From the NCBI GenBank assembly GCA_017443145.1, contig JAFSPA010000004.1, positions 1 to 63,031 of the forward strand: DNA of 63,031 nt, read 5' to 3'. Of this stretch, positions 32,209 to 41,846 are shown in pieces. Numbering within the stretch: position 1 is the first letter of the stretch; every line of letters begins with the position of its first letter. The position numbers and the translations under genes are program-made. This DNA is from Paludibacteraceae bacterium. Lineage in GTDB: Bacteria; Bacteroidota; Bacteroidia; Bacteroidales; Paludibacteraceae. The notes below the pieces were generated by a model. It had not been told where the DNA came from. It saw nothing but the letters and a program-made list of their open reading frames with translations, and did not search any database.

Positions 32209-33440
32209 ATACCTTATCTGTTATTCTTCTCGTTCTATTTGTGGTAGTGGTTGCTGCAACTGTTTGGATCAGTATGAAGCACGAGCAACGCCGTAATGCA
32301 GAGCATCAGGTGCAGTATCTCCGGATGCTTGAGCAACAGAAAACATTCGACGAGCAGGCGTTGAATGCGCAGCGGGAGTTATTCAAGGCGACTATTCAGG
32401 AGATGAAGGAGTCTATGAAGAACACGACCGAGGAGACACTCAAGAAGCGTCAGGAGGAGTTTGCAACCAGCAGCGAACAGCGGCTCTCGCAGATACTCAC
32501 CCCCCTCAAACAAGAGTTAGAAGGCATGAAAAATAGCGTCAAGGAGAATAAGGAGAAGCAGATAGCTTTGCAGAGCTCTTTGGAGGCGCGAATAAGCGAA
32601 CTGCTCAAACAGACTAATCGGACGGCAGAGAGTGCGAGCACATTGGCCGATGCGCTCAAGAACCGCGGTAAAGTGCATGGCGACTGGGGCGAACATGTGC
32701 TGGAGAATATTCTGGAAGACAGCGGTCTGCGCGAAGGGGAAGAGTTCTACATACAGCATAATGTCAAGGACGAGAACAACAAGGATATCCGTCCCGATGT
32801 AATTATCAACTGTCCCGACGGCAAGCATATCATCATCGACGCGAAGACGTCTATCACGGCGTATACGGAGGCATTAGGCGCTGAGACGGATGTGGAGCGC
32901 GAAGAACAGGCTAAGTTGCACCTTAAGTCCGTGAAGAAGCATGTGGATGAGCTCGCGAAGAAAGATTACCAGAACTACGTGGATAACGCGATGCAGTTTG
33001 CGCTGATGTTCATTCCGAATGAGGGCGCGTATATGATGGCGCTTAACCAGGATCCGTCGCTGCTGCAGTATGCGTATAACAAAGGCATTATCATTGTCAA
33101 TCCGACGAATCTGATGCTCACGCTGCATTTGGTCGTTATTGCATGGCAGCAGACGAGGCAGGAGTCGAACTGCAATGAGATTATCGACCGCGCGAGCAAG
33201 ATGTTCGACAAGATGATAACCGTAGTGGACAGTTTCACGACGTTAGGCAATCAGCTGCAGACGGTCAATAAGACCTATGGCGAAGCGATGGGTCAGTTGA
33301 GCGAAGGACGCGGCAACCTGTTGTGGCAAACAGAAGAATTGAAAGGGCTTGGCGTGAAGAGTCTCAAGAAGCGCAGCAAGCAGCTTAGGACCGGGGCAGC
33401 GGAGGGATTACCCGAGTCAGAAGAAGTACAGGACGAATAA
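32205..33440 (+). CDS. rmuC: DNA recombination protein RmuC
   Basis: This 411-aa protein begins with a membrane anchor (LSVILLVLFVVVVAATVWI). A long coiled coil follows (about 25-130, rich in Glu/Gln/Lys). The RmuC nuclease-like domain lies about 140-380: HGDWGEHVLENILEDSGL, then RPDVIINCPDGKHIIIDAK, YVDNAMQFALMFIPNEGAYM. RmuC limits short inverted-repeat recombination. The PD-(D/E)XK-like residues are in IIIDAKTS. The start ATG at 32205 overlaps the HAD stop. The GH53 gene follows only 16 nt later. Confidence 0.93.
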   Translation: MNTLSVILLVLFVVVVAATVWISMKHEQRRNAEHQVQYLRMLEQQKTFDEQALNAQRELFKATIQEMKESMKNTTEETLKKRQEEFATSSEQRLSQILTPLKQELEGMKNSVKENKEKQIALQSSLEARISELLKQTNRTAESASTLADALKNRGKVHGDWGEHVLENILEDSGLREGEEFYIQHNVKDENNKDIRPDVIINCPDGKHIIIDAKTSITAYTEALGAETDVEREEQAKLHLKSVKKHVDELAKKDYQNYVDNAMQFALMFIPNEGAYMMALNQDPSLLQYAYNKGIIIVNPTNLMLTLHLVVIAWQQTRQESNCNEIIDRASKMFDKMITVVDSFTTLGNQLQTVNKTYGEAMGQLSEGRGNLLWQTEELKGLGVKSLKKRSKQLRTGAAEGLPESEEVQDE

Positions 33441-33456
33441 GTTTATATACTAATAC

Positions 33457-34911
33457 ATGAAAAACAAGATGTTTCTTTTAGTATTATTGTCGTCGCTATT
33501 GGGGTGCACGAATGATTATCCCGGTGCGATGGAGGATCCAAAACCCGCGGCAGAAGTGATTGAGGTGAAGGATCTCAACGGTTCGGTTGATGTTTCTTCC
33601 GGAATTTATGATTTGGAGTATTATGTACGTGGCACGGATAGTGCTACGTTAGTCGTTTCGGCAGGCGGTAAGCGTTCGGCAACGATGTTGGATGCTGACG
33701 TTTGGCATCGTGGATTTGTCCGCGGGATAACAGCTACCGGTAACAAGTTACAGGTTAGTGGAACACTTTTAGACGCGAGTGCATCGTTTGAACTGAAAGC
33801 GGCTTATTTGCGTAAAGCGGAGCATACCCGCACATTTATCAAGGGTGGCGACCTGTCGATGCTCAGTCAAGTGGAGAAGAACAGTGGTGTGTACAAGGAC
33901 CTGAGCGGAACAGCAGGTGACTGCTTTGAGATATGTTCTCGCAACGGAATGAATCTGGCTCGTCTGCGTCTGTACAACGACCCGGGCAACAGTGCCAATT
34001 ATCCGAGTAAGCTGATGCATCCCGGTGTGCAGACGGAGTCGGATGTGCTGGCATTAGCTAAGCGCGCGAAAGCAGCCGGTATGGAGATTGAGTTGACATT
34101 CCACTATTCCGATTACTGGACCAACGGCGGCGAGCAGTATAAGCCTGCAGCATGGGCTAAATTGACGCAGGAGCAGTTGCACGAAGTGATGTACACCTAC
34201 ACCAAAGGCTTCTTGGAGAAAATGGTTGCTCAAGGTACAACACCGCAATACGTGTCACTGGGTAACGAGATTCAGTCAGGTATATTGTTTGGTAAGACCA
34301 AAGAGAATGTTCCGTCGGAGAAAGTAAACGGTTACTGCAGCGATATGCGCAACTTAGTAGAGCTGCTGCAACAAGGCTCGAAAGCAGTTCGGGAAGTGTG
34401 CCCGGAGGCGAAAATCATCATTCACCTGACTACGAGTACAGATATCAACTTGGGCACTTTTAAGTGGTTCTTCTCGGAGATGAAAGACAACGGCCTGGAC
34501 TACGATATCATCGGCGCGTCGTACTACCCGTATTACGGCAACAAGACGGTTGAAGAGATGATTGCTGACGCGGAGACATTGACAAAGATTTACGATAAGG
34601 ACTTTATCTTCATGGAAGTGGGCTTTGCTTGGTGGCCGACGTTAGCAGACGGTACGCAGGGTCAGATTGCGGATAATAAGCCGTACACCGACATGACGCC
34701 TACTGCTCAGCGTGCGTTTATGCTCAAGTTGTCGGAGTGTATCAAAGCATCTTCGGAGCGTATTTTGGGTTATATCTATTGGGACCCGATTTATATCGCA
34801 GCACCTAACTGCGGCTGGATAGTCGGTGAGAAGAACGTGACAGGCAACTCGACGTTGTTTGATTTTGACGGCAAAGCATTGCCGGCTTGGGAAGCGATAA
34901 TTAATAATTAA
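33457..34911 (+). CDS. GH53 endo-beta-1,4-galactanase lipoprotein
   Basis: This 484-aa protein has a lipobox LSSLLGC (lipidated Cys17), then an N-terminal beta-sandwich domain (about 30-120) and the GH53 barrel (about 125-484): FIKGGDLSMLSQVEKNSG, CSRNGMNLARLRLYNDPG and LTFHYSDYWTNGG. The acid/base is Glu271 in VSLGNEIQSG and the nucleophile Glu387 in FMEVGFAWWP. It would sit on the outer surface and cut beta-1,4-galactan or arabinogalactan type I into oligomers for the downstream SusCD pair. It is the first gene of the galactan locus. Confidence 0.95.
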   Translation: MKNKMFLLVLLSSLLGCTNDYPGAMEDPKPAAEVIEVKDLNGSVDVSSGIYDLEYYVRGTDSATLVVSAGGKRSATMLDADVWHRGFVRGITATGNKLQVSGTLLDASASFELKAAYLRKAEHTRTFIKGGDLSMLSQVEKNSGVYKDLSGTAGDCFEICSRNGMNLARLRLYNDPGNSANYPSKLMHPGVQTESDVLALAKRAKAAGMEIELTFHYSDYWTNGGEQYKPAAWAKLTQEQLHEVMYTYTKGFLEKMVAQGTTPQYVSLGNEIQSGILFGKTKENVPSEKVNGYCSDMRNLVELLQQGSKAVREVCPEAKIIIHLTTSTDINLGTFKWFFSEMKDNGLDYDIIGASYYPYYGNKTVEEMIADAETLTKIYDKDFIFMEVGFAWWPTLADGTQGQIADNKPYTDMTPTAQRAFMLKLSECIKASSERILGYIYWDPIYIAAPNCGWIVGEKNVTGNSTLFDFDGKALPAWEAIINN

Positions 34912-34917
34912 TCATTA
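34897..34917. repeat. 3 x 7-bp tandem repeat at the GH53 stop
   Basis: ATAATTA, ATAATTA and ATCATTA are contiguous and include the TAA stop of the gene. Confidence 0.55.
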
Positions 34918-34929
34918 CAGTTGATAGTT

Positions 34930-36273
34930 ATGAAGACAAGGCTTTATATAGTACTGGCGCTATTGGCGACCATGCTGGTCGGTTGTAAGGAAGAAGGTGC
35001 AGATCTGCGTCCTGGCTTGTATGTGGATACCGACCTGATAGACGCTTTTCCCGGAAAGGAAGTTCGTATAAGCGGCCAGGCGTCGTGTTACACGGGCTTG
35101 AAAACGGTGACGATACGCTGCGAGGCGTGGAAGATAGATGTCGTGGATGAGATAGGGGCACAGAATCCGGTTGTATGGAATTTTGCTTACTCGTTTGTTG
35201 TACCGGATGATGCTAAGTTCCCTCAGGAGCTGCATATCACGGCAACGGATAAGTATGGCTCGGAGATGAAGAAAGTGATAACCGTTCGTTACGTGCCGGC
35301 AACAACAGCGCCGTATGTAGATGGTCTGCAGAAACAAATGGCAGTGGACTACGACGACGAGGCAGGACAAGGCGTGTACACGCTCAAAGCGAAACTCTAC
35401 GGCGAAGATAAGCTGCGCGACCTGCTCATCGAAATTCCGGCTGAGAGTGTGAAAGAGACTATTGCCTTGAGCAAACGCGAAGAAGACATCGTGTGGCTGC
35501 ATACGTTCAAGGCGAAAGGCTCGTACCCGATGACCTTGACTGTAACGGACCACAGCGGCAACGTGACGGTGTCGGAGCATCAGCTGATCGTGATGAAGCC
35601 CGAGCAAGTGGACGAAGTGAGCGACTACCCAGAGATGTGGGCATTCAAGACGGCGGCTAATGAGAGTGATTATATTTTCGGTTTCTACCAGTATATGGAC
35701 CGTAAGGACGACTATCAGTACGAGGTGCATGTCTATGCCGAGAGCGACGAGACAGCGTTTATGTTCTCTCCGACGCAGGAGACGAACGGAGAACGTAAGT
35801 TCGGTGAGTCGCCTTTTGTGGAAGACCGTATTATCAGTATGCAGTCCGACCCGACTTATGTGCAGGGGTATAAACCCGGCAAAGGCTACTGGGGACTGTA
35901 TGTGGATATCCGCGAGAAGACAATCAAAAAATGGGCTCTGGATAATTCTTCGGCATCGATGAATACTTTGTATGTGGCAGCCGACTGGAACAGTTGGACC
36001 TTTGATGCCATGAAAACCGCTGAGACACCTTATCAGCAGAAGATAGATGTGACTATCAAGAAAGGTAATCAGTATTTCAGTTTCTACACGGTGAAGGACG
36101 ACTGGGGACATGTTTGGCGCTGCTGGAAGACCGAAGGCGGTGACGCGGCAGGCTGGTGGTACTCCGAGGCTAACGAAGGCGACAGCGGACAACTCCCGAC
36201 GATAACCGAAGATGTGAATGCAACAGTGGTGTTCGATACGGCAATTAAGTGGTGTTACATTATTAAAAAATGA
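34930..36273 (+). CDS. Surface glycan-binding lipoprotein (SGBP)
   Basis: This 447-aa lipoprotein (leader LYIVLALLATMLVGC) has Ig-like domains: residues about 30-135 (RISGQASCYTGLKTVTIRCE) and about 140-230. A C-terminal carbohydrate-binding-like part follows (WAFKTAANESDYIFGFYQYM, then LYVAADWNSWTFDAM and DDWGHVWRCWK). The aromatic-rich stretch near the end, WWYSEANEGDSG, is a likely glycan platform. No SusE/F identity is obvious, so it is named by position between a galactanase and SusC. ATG 34930 follows the previous stop by 18 nt. Its stop overlaps the frame before SusC. Confidence 0.75.
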   Translation: MKTRLYIVLALLATMLVGCKEEGADLRPGLYVDTDLIDAFPGKEVRISGQASCYTGLKTVTIRCEAWKIDVVDEIGAQNPVVWNFAYSFVVPDDAKFPQELHITATDKYGSEMKKVITVRYVPATTAPYVDGLQKQMAVDYDDEAGQGVYTLKAKLYGEDKLRDLLIEIPAESVKETIALSKREEDIVWLHTFKAKGSYPMTLTVTDHSGNVTVSEHQLIVMKPEQVDEVSDYPEMWAFKTAANESDYIFGFYQYMDRKDDYQYEVHVYAESDETAFMFSPTQETNGERKFGESPFVEDRIISMQSDPTYVQGYKPGKGYWGLYVDIREKTIKKWALDNSSASMNTLYVAADWNSWTFDAMKTAETPYQQKIDVTIKKGNQYFSFYTVKDDWGHVWRCWKTEGGDAAGWWYSEANEGDSGQLPTITEDVNATVVFDTAIKWCYIIKK

Positions 36274-36278
36274 GGCAT

Positions 36279-39200
36279 ATGAAGACAAGACATTATATAT
36301 TTGCTGCGCTGATGTTTCTGACCATGCCGTTGTATGCCGACGTCACGGGTTTGGTGTTGGACGAGACGGGTGAGCCCGTTATCGGAGCGAGTATTTTGAT
36401 AGAAGGTACAACGACCGGAACGATTACCGACCTGGACGGTAACTTCACTATTGATGCTACCGACGGGCAGATGTTGGTCATATCCTATATGGGGTATGCT
36501 ACGCAGACTGTGGCGGCGAGCAACAACCTCAAAGTCACCTTGCTGCCCGACACGAAAGTGATTGAGGAAGTGGTGGTTATCGGTTATGGTGCGTCGAAGA
36601 AGAGTAATATCTCCGGTTCGGTAGAGATGGTGAAAGCCGATGACCTACCGAAAGCGGCAAGTGCGAGTGTGGGCGAGATGCTCCGCGGACGTACCAGTGG
36701 TATGTTTATTCAATCCAACTCCGCCAGCCCGGGTGCCAGTCAGAGCATCACTATCCGTGGTGGTCTGTCAGGACAGAAACCTTTGGTAGTCATTGACGGA
36801 GTGCCGCAGCTGCAGACGGGTAGTCTGAGTTCCGGAACAGGTTACAGCGGTAGCGACAAAGATAACTCGCTCATAAATATCTCCCCGGACGATATTGAGA
36901 GTATTAACATCCTTAAGGACGCATCAGCCGCATCTATCTACGGTTCTGACGCATCGGGTGGTGTGATTCTCATCACAACCAAACGCGGTAAACAAGGCAA
37001 GCCCGAGGTGAGTTATTCGGGTTCGGTGGCTTTCCAGACGATGAAAGATAAACCGGAGTTCCTCGATGCCAAAGGCTTCATGACGGAGCAGAACAAAGTC
37101 TTCGATGAGTTAGGTCGTGCGGACGAGCAGTTCTACACACAAGAACAGATTGATAACTACGTAGGTAAAGGTACGGACTGGATGAAGAAAGTGACGCGTA
37201 TGGGTTTGGTCAACGAGCATAACCTGAGTGTCAACGGCGGTTCGGAGAACACGAAGTACCTCTTCTCGGTAGGTATATACGACCACAAGGGTATTGCTAA
37301 GAACAACGACATGCAGCGTATCACAGGCCGTGTTAACCTGGACCAGAACTTCGGCAAGTACGTGCGCGCAGGTATCAACACCTCTTTCACCAGCCTTAAG
37401 TACAACGACGTACCGCTGGGTGACAGCCGTCAGAGCGACGCGGCGCTGATTTACTCGGCAATGACCTTCAATCCGACTGTGCCTGTCTATAACCTCGACG
37501 GCACCTACGCAGACAACCCCAATAGACCGAATATCTACCCGAACCCTGTGAGCTTGCTGGACATCACCGACCAGTCGTATTCGCGCGACGTCTTCCTCAC
37601 GGGATACTTGGAGATTAAGCCTATTCAGGACCTGACTATCCGCGCAACGGGTGGTATAGACATGAAGTTTGCCGGCGCAGACCAATACATCCCGACCACG
37701 ACCCTCAAGGGTGCAAGCGTGAACGGACAGGCGTCCAAACAGACGAGCAATAACAAACTCGGTATCATCAACGCTACTGCCACCTATGCGCATAACTGGA
37801 ACGGTGAGCATGACCTGAGCGTGATGGCTGGTTGGGAGTGGAAGAAGAACATGTGGGACGGTCACGGCGTCGTCACATCCGACTTCCCGACCGATAACGC
37901 TCTGATGAATAATATCGGTACGGCGGAGATGGAGAACCCGAATATCTGGTCGAGCAAAGGTTCGAGTCAGATGGCATCGTTTATCGGCCGTGCTTCCTAC
38001 ACCGCACTCAATCGTTATATCGTGACCTTCAATATCCGTGTGGACGGCAGCAGTAACTTCTCTCCGCAGCACCAATGGGGTGCTTTCCCGGGTGTGAGTG
38101 CCGCATGGCGTATCAGCGAAGAGCCGTGGATGCAGAAAGCGACGTGGCTGAGCGAACTCAAGCTGCGTGGTGGTTACGGTCAGACAGGTAACGCCGGCTC
38201 CTTAACCGGTATCCGCACTATCTACGGCATCAGCCGCGGGTCGTATGTGTTTGACGGCACGCTGTCTAACGGTATCAACCTCAGCAAATTAGGCAACCCT
38301 GACCTGAAGTGGGAGACGCTCTCCGACGCGAACATAGCTATCGACTTCGGTTTCTTCAAAGGTCGGTTGACCGGTACGTTGGAGTTCTACCAACGCGACC
38401 GTACGGACGTTATCATGAGCAAGAGCCTGATGTCCTACAACGAGATTAACACCATTGACTACAACAGCCAAGCCGCTTACCGCAGCCGCGGTGTCGAACT
38501 GACGCTGCACACGGTTAATGTGGACACGAAACTCTTCGGCTGGACCAGCGATGTTTGCTTCTCGTACTACCGAAACAGGACCGTGAGCCGTGACCCGGAC
38601 TTCCTCCCGGCACCCTACCAAGATATGGTGGAGGACTGGGGCAATGTCTATGGCTATAAGACCAACGGCTTAGTGCAACCCGGGCAAGACTATCCGCATC
38701 TGCCTAACTCCAAGCCCGGCTCGATTAACTACCTCGATATCAACGGCTTTGAGTACGAGGCAGACGGCAAAACGCCCAGACGTGATGCCGAAGGACGCTA
38801 CGTGCTTTCCGGCAAACCCGATGGCAAACTGGATCAGGCGGATATCGTTAAGTTAGGCAATAACACGCCTATCCCGTTCTCGTTCAATAACACCTTCCGC
38901 ATCTGGGATTTCGACCTGAATATCTACATCTACGGTTCGCTCAACGGCTATAAGCTGAACGACGTGCTCTACCAGTCCTCGTACGGTATTGCGGACTTGG
39001 TATATGGCGTGAATGCGTTGACACAAGTGCGCAACCGCTGGACTTATCAGAACCAGGAGGGCACACTCCCCGGCGTAGCGGAGGCTAACTCAGGTATCAA
39101 TCCTGCCAATTCGGACTTCTTCTACGAGAAAGCATGGTTCCTCCGTCTGGACAATATATCCCTCGGATATAACTTCCCGACGCGGTGGTTCAAGGGCTAT

Positions 39201-39344
39201 GTCAAGAGTGCCCGCATCTACGCTGCTGTTCGTAACGTGGCGGTGATGACGCCCTATAAAGGTATGGACCCGGAGACAGGTAACGGTATCGGCGCTTATC
39301 CGAACCAGATGTCTGCGGCTATTGGTTTAAGCTTTAAATTCTAA
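36279..39344 (+). CDS. SusC/RagA-family TonB-dependent outer-membrane transporter
   Basis: This 1021-aa protein has a signal peptide (MKTRHYIFAALMFLTMPLYA) followed by the carboxypeptidase-regulatory-like domain (VTGLVLDETGEPVIGASI, then TDLDGNFTIDATDGQ). The TonB-box-like linker EEVVVIGYGASKKSN is near residue 95. The plug follows: ITIRGGLSGQKPLVVIDGVP and DIESINILKDASAASIYGSD. A large barrel ends in MSAAIGLSFKF. It imports galacto-oligosaccharides with SusD, using TonB energy. The start is the ATG at 36279; 36270 would be within the stop of the SGBP gene. Confidence 0.97.
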   Translation: MKTRHYIFAALMFLTMPLYADVTGLVLDETGEPVIGASILIEGTTTGTITDLDGNFTIDATDGQMLVISYMGYATQTVAASNNLKVTLLPDTKVIEEVVVIGYGASKKSNISGSVEMVKADDLPKAASASVGEMLRGRTSGMFIQSNSASPGASQSITIRGGLSGQKPLVVIDGVPQLQTGSLSSGTGYSGSDKDNSLINISPDDIESINILKDASAASIYGSDASGGVILITTKRGKQGKPEVSYSGSVAFQTMKDKPEFLDAKGFMTEQNKVFDELGRADEQFYTQEQIDNYVGKGTDWMKKVTRMGLVNEHNLSVNGGSENTKYLFSVGIYDHKGIAKNNDMQRITGRVNLDQNFGKYVRAGINTSFTSLKYNDVPLGDSRQSDAALIYSAMTFNPTVPVYNLDGTYADNPNRPNIYPNPVSLLDITDQSYSRDVFLTGYLEIKPIQDLTIRATGGIDMKFAGADQYIPTTTLKGASVNGQASKQTSNNKLGIINATATYAHNWNGEHDLSVMAGWEWKKNMWDGHGVVTSDFPTDNALMNNIGTAEMENPNIWSSKGSSQMASFIGRASYTALNRYIVTFNIRVDGSSNFSPQHQWGAFPGVSAAWRISEEPWMQKATWLSELKLRGGYGQTGNAGSLTGIRTIYGISRGSYVFDGTLSNGINLSKLGNPDLKWETLSDANIAIDFGFFKGRLTGTLEFYQRDRTDVIMSKSLMSYNEINTIDYNSQAAYRSRGVELTLHTVNVDTKLFGWTSDVCFSYYRNRTVSRDPDFLPAPYQDMVEDWGNVYGYKTNGLVQPGQDYPHLPNSKPGSINYLDINGFEYEADGKTPRRDAEGRYVLSGKPDGKLDQADIVKLGNNTPIPFSFNNTFRIWDFDLNIYIYGSLNGYKLNDVLYQSSYGIADLVYGVNALTQVRNRWTYQNQEGTLPGVAEANSGINPANSDFFYEKAWFLRLDNISLGYNFPTRWFKGYVKSARIYAAVRNVAVMTPYKGMDPETGNGIGAYPNQMSAAIGLSFKF

Positions 39345-39356
39345 AACATGATGCAT

Positions 39357-40850
39357 ATGAAAAAGTCTATTATATTCGCAACGATTCTCGCCTTGACAGT
39401 TTCTTCCTGCCAATTGACGCGCGAGGACTACACCGAGATTTCGCCCGACAATTTCCTCAAAACGGAGAACGACTTGCGTCTGGCGGTGAATGCGCTCATG
39501 TACGAATTTTGTACCGGTTACTGGAATGGCGAAGCCATCTACGGCGCAGGATACGACGGCTATCAGGTCATTTCCGACATGACGACCGACGTACTCTGGT
39601 CATGCTGGGGCTGGGAGAGCGATGTGGAGTATTACCAACAGTGGCAAGATAACTCCACCAGTAGCATCAGCGGCTATTTCTACCGCGCATTCTCTCACTA
39701 TCAGTTCCTGAGTAAGGCTCGCAATACGATTCGCCGTTTCGAACAATGCGAAGCGCCAGAGGAGGCCAGACTCCTTTATATGGCCGAGGTACATGCTCTC
39801 CGTGGCTGGATGGGACTATACCTGTATGATATGTTCGGCCCTGTGCCCGTAGCAACCGACGCGCAGTTGGACGACGCGCTCACGTATAATTATATTGGTC
39901 GCCTGACCGAGGAGCAATACGACTCCGTTATGACGCAGGACCTGACTTTCGCCATTGACCACTTGCCCGAGACGGCTGTGCGCGGACGTATGACCAAGGG
40001 TATCGCCATGACGCTCTTGCTCAAGTATCGCATGATGCAAGGTCGGTTCAAGGAGGCAGAGCAACTGTGCCGCGATATCATCGCGCTCGGTGTCTATAGC
40101 CTGCAGCCCGACTACACCCGCATCTTCACGATGGACAACTTAGGCAACAGCGAAATCATCCTCTGCGTGCCCTGTAACAGCTCCGCTTCCTGGACAGCTA
40201 ACTACATGACGGCCGAAGTGCTGCCTGCCGATATGCCCTGGACCACACAATCATTAGGGTGGGGAGGATACGTCATGCCATGGGATTTCTACGGCACGTT
40301 TGAAACGGGCGACCTGCGTCTTGGATGCGTCTATACGGATTACACCACCGCTACCGGCAAGTATATGGATAAATCCAACTCCCAACAACTCAAGTACGGT
40401 GCACTGCCGCTCAAGTACGGCAAGGACCAGACCATGACGGGTGCACAAGCCGGTAACGACATCGTCGTTTATCGCTATGCCGATATCCTGCTGTCTCTGG
40501 CCGAGTGTATCGCTCGTAACAAAAACACCGGTAGTGATCCGGAAGCCGAAGACTGCCTCAACCAAGTGCGTCGTAGAGCAGGACTGGGAAGTATCCACGG
40601 CTGGACTAAAAAAGACTTCCTTCATGCTATTCTTGTTGAACGTGGACACGAGTTCTACATGGAAGGTCTTCGTCGCCAAGACCTGATTCGTTTCAGTAAG
40701 TATGTTGAATACGCGAACAACCGCATCCAGAAAGCCAATTCCGAAGGCGGCAAATATTACAACGTCAACGACTCGCACAACCGCTTCCCCATTCCGCAGG
40801 AGTATATCGACGAGTCCAAATCCGCTATCACACAAAACCCCGGATATTAA
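39357..40850 (+). CDS. SusD/RagB-family glycan-binding lipoprotein
   Basis: This 497-aa protein has a lipoprotein leader (MKKSIIFATILALTVSSC). The SusD TPR-like fold follows: DYTEISPDNFLKTENDLRLA, FEQCEAPEEARLLYMAEVHA, then LRGWMGLYLYDMFGPVPV. The C-terminal half has YADILLSLAECIAR and VERGHEFYMEGLRRQDLIRF, the latter the family hallmark. It caps SusC and binds the oligosaccharide. ATG 39357 follows SusC by 12 nt. Confidence 0.97.
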   Translation: MKKSIIFATILALTVSSCQLTREDYTEISPDNFLKTENDLRLAVNALMYEFCTGYWNGEAIYGAGYDGYQVISDMTTDVLWSCWGWESDVEYYQQWQDNSTSSISGYFYRAFSHYQFLSKARNTIRRFEQCEAPEEARLLYMAEVHALRGWMGLYLYDMFGPVPVATDAQLDDALTYNYIGRLTEEQYDSVMTQDLTFAIDHLPETAVRGRMTKGIAMTLLLKYRMMQGRFKEAEQLCRDIIALGVYSLQPDYTRIFTMDNLGNSEIILCVPCNSSASWTANYMTAEVLPADMPWTTQSLGWGGYVMPWDFYGTFETGDLRLGCVYTDYTTATGKYMDKSNSQQLKYGALPLKYGKDQTMTGAQAGNDIVVYRYADILLSLAECIARNKNTGSDPEAEDCLNQVRRRAGLGSIHGWTKKDFLHAILVERGHEFYMEGLRRQDLIRFSKYVEYANNRIQKANSEGGKYYNVNDSHNRFPIPQEYIDESKSAITQNPGY

Positions 40851-40862
40851 ATTCTATAACAT

Positions 40863-41768
40863 ATGAAACCAACATTATTTGTACTCGCGGCTGGTATGGG
40901 AAGCCGCTATGGAGGACTCAAACAACTCGACGGCCTCGGACCTAACGGCGAGACCATCATGGACTATTCCATCTACGATGCCATCCAAGCAGGATTCGGC
41001 AAAGTCGTCTTCGTCATCAGACGCGTCTTCGAACAGGACTTCCGCGAGAAGATAGTCTCCAAGTATGAAAACCGCATCCCCGTCGAACTCGTTTTCCAAG
41101 ACTTGGACAACCTGCCCGCAGGCTTTACTGTGCCCGAAGGACGCGAGAAACCGTGGGGAACGAATCACGCCGTGCTCATGGGCAAGGACGTCATCAACGA
41201 GCCCTTTGCCGTCATCAATGCCGACGACTACTATGGCCAGGAGAGTTTCAAGATCCTCGCCGACTACCTCCGCTCCATCGAAGGAACCAAAGGCCAATAC
41301 GCCATGATCGGTTACCGCGTCGCTAACACCCTGTCCGAATCCGGTTCCGTAGCACGTGGCGTCTGTCAGACCAACGAACAAGGCTTCCTCACCACTATCA
41401 CCGAGCGCACTAAGATACTGCGCGAAGAAGATGGCGTCATCCGCTTCATCGAAGGCGACGAGAAAACCGAACTCGCTGAGAACACACCCGTCTCAATGAA
41501 CATGTGGGCTTTCACTCCCGACTACTTCAAACACTCCGAGGACTTCTTCGTGAACTTCCTCCGCGAGCATGGTAACGAACTCAAATCCGAGTTCTATATC
41601 CCAACCATGGTGGACCACCTCATCCACTCTGGCAAGGCTACATGCCGCGTTCTCGATTCACCCAGTAAATGGTTCGGAGTAACCTACGCAACAGACAGAC
41701 CACAAGTAGTCGCTAAGTTCGCGCAACTCGTACAAAACGGTATCTATCCGTCACCATTATTTGCCTAG
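40863..41768 (+). CDS. Sugar-phosphate nucleotidyltransferase, candidate GalT substitute
   Basis: This 301-aa protein has the NTP-transferase motif LAAGMGSRYGGLKQLDGLGP (8-27) for nucleotide binding. INADDYYGQESF (about 118-129) carries the metal Asp pair, and MWAFTPDYF and NELKSEFYIPTMVDHLI follow. It would join a sugar 1-phosphate to a UTP-derived nucleotide. It lies between susD and galE with galK downstream, in a locus with no GalT. The most economical reading is that it makes UDP-galactose from galactose 1-phosphate and UTP. This is inference; glucose 1-phosphate is the alternative substrate. Confidence 0.75.
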   Translation: MKPTLFVLAAGMGSRYGGLKQLDGLGPNGETIMDYSIYDAIQAGFGKVVFVIRRVFEQDFREKIVSKYENRIPVELVFQDLDNLPAGFTVPEGREKPWGTNHAVLMGKDVINEPFAVINADDYYGQESFKILADYLRSIEGTKGQYAMIGYRVANTLSESGSVARGVCQTNEQGFLTTITERTKILREEDGVIRFIEGDEKTELAENTPVSMNMWAFTPDYFKHSEDFFVNFLREHGNELKSEFYIPTMVDHLIHSGKATCRVLDSPSKWFGVTYATDRPQVVAKFAQLVQNGIYPSPLFA

Positions 41769-41845
41769 CATAACCGTACGATAACCGTACGATAACCGTA
41801 GGATAACCGTAAGATATAGCCAACATCGTAATAACAACGTAATAA
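41769..41845. repeat. 7 x 11-nt repeat spacer between nucleotidyltransferase and galE
   Basis: The 77 bp starting right after the stop codon divide into seven 11-nt units: CATAACCGTAC, GATAACCGTAC, GATAACCGTAG, GATAACCGTAA, GATATAGCCAA, CATCGTAATAA and CAACGTAATAA. A single base then precedes the galE ATG. The first four are near-identical and the last two are a second related pair. Confidence 0.85.
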
Positions 41846-41846
41846 C

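Noticed and set aside
34960..36288. A 442-codon frame opposite the SGBP gene, and a similar one at 37110-38075 opposite SusC
   Set aside because: Histidine-rich and low-complexity translations typical of shadow frames; the sense genes carry signal peptides and SusC motifs.
41769..41845. A CRISPR array
   Set aside because: The units are only 11 nt with no spacer sequence between them and no cas gene nearby.
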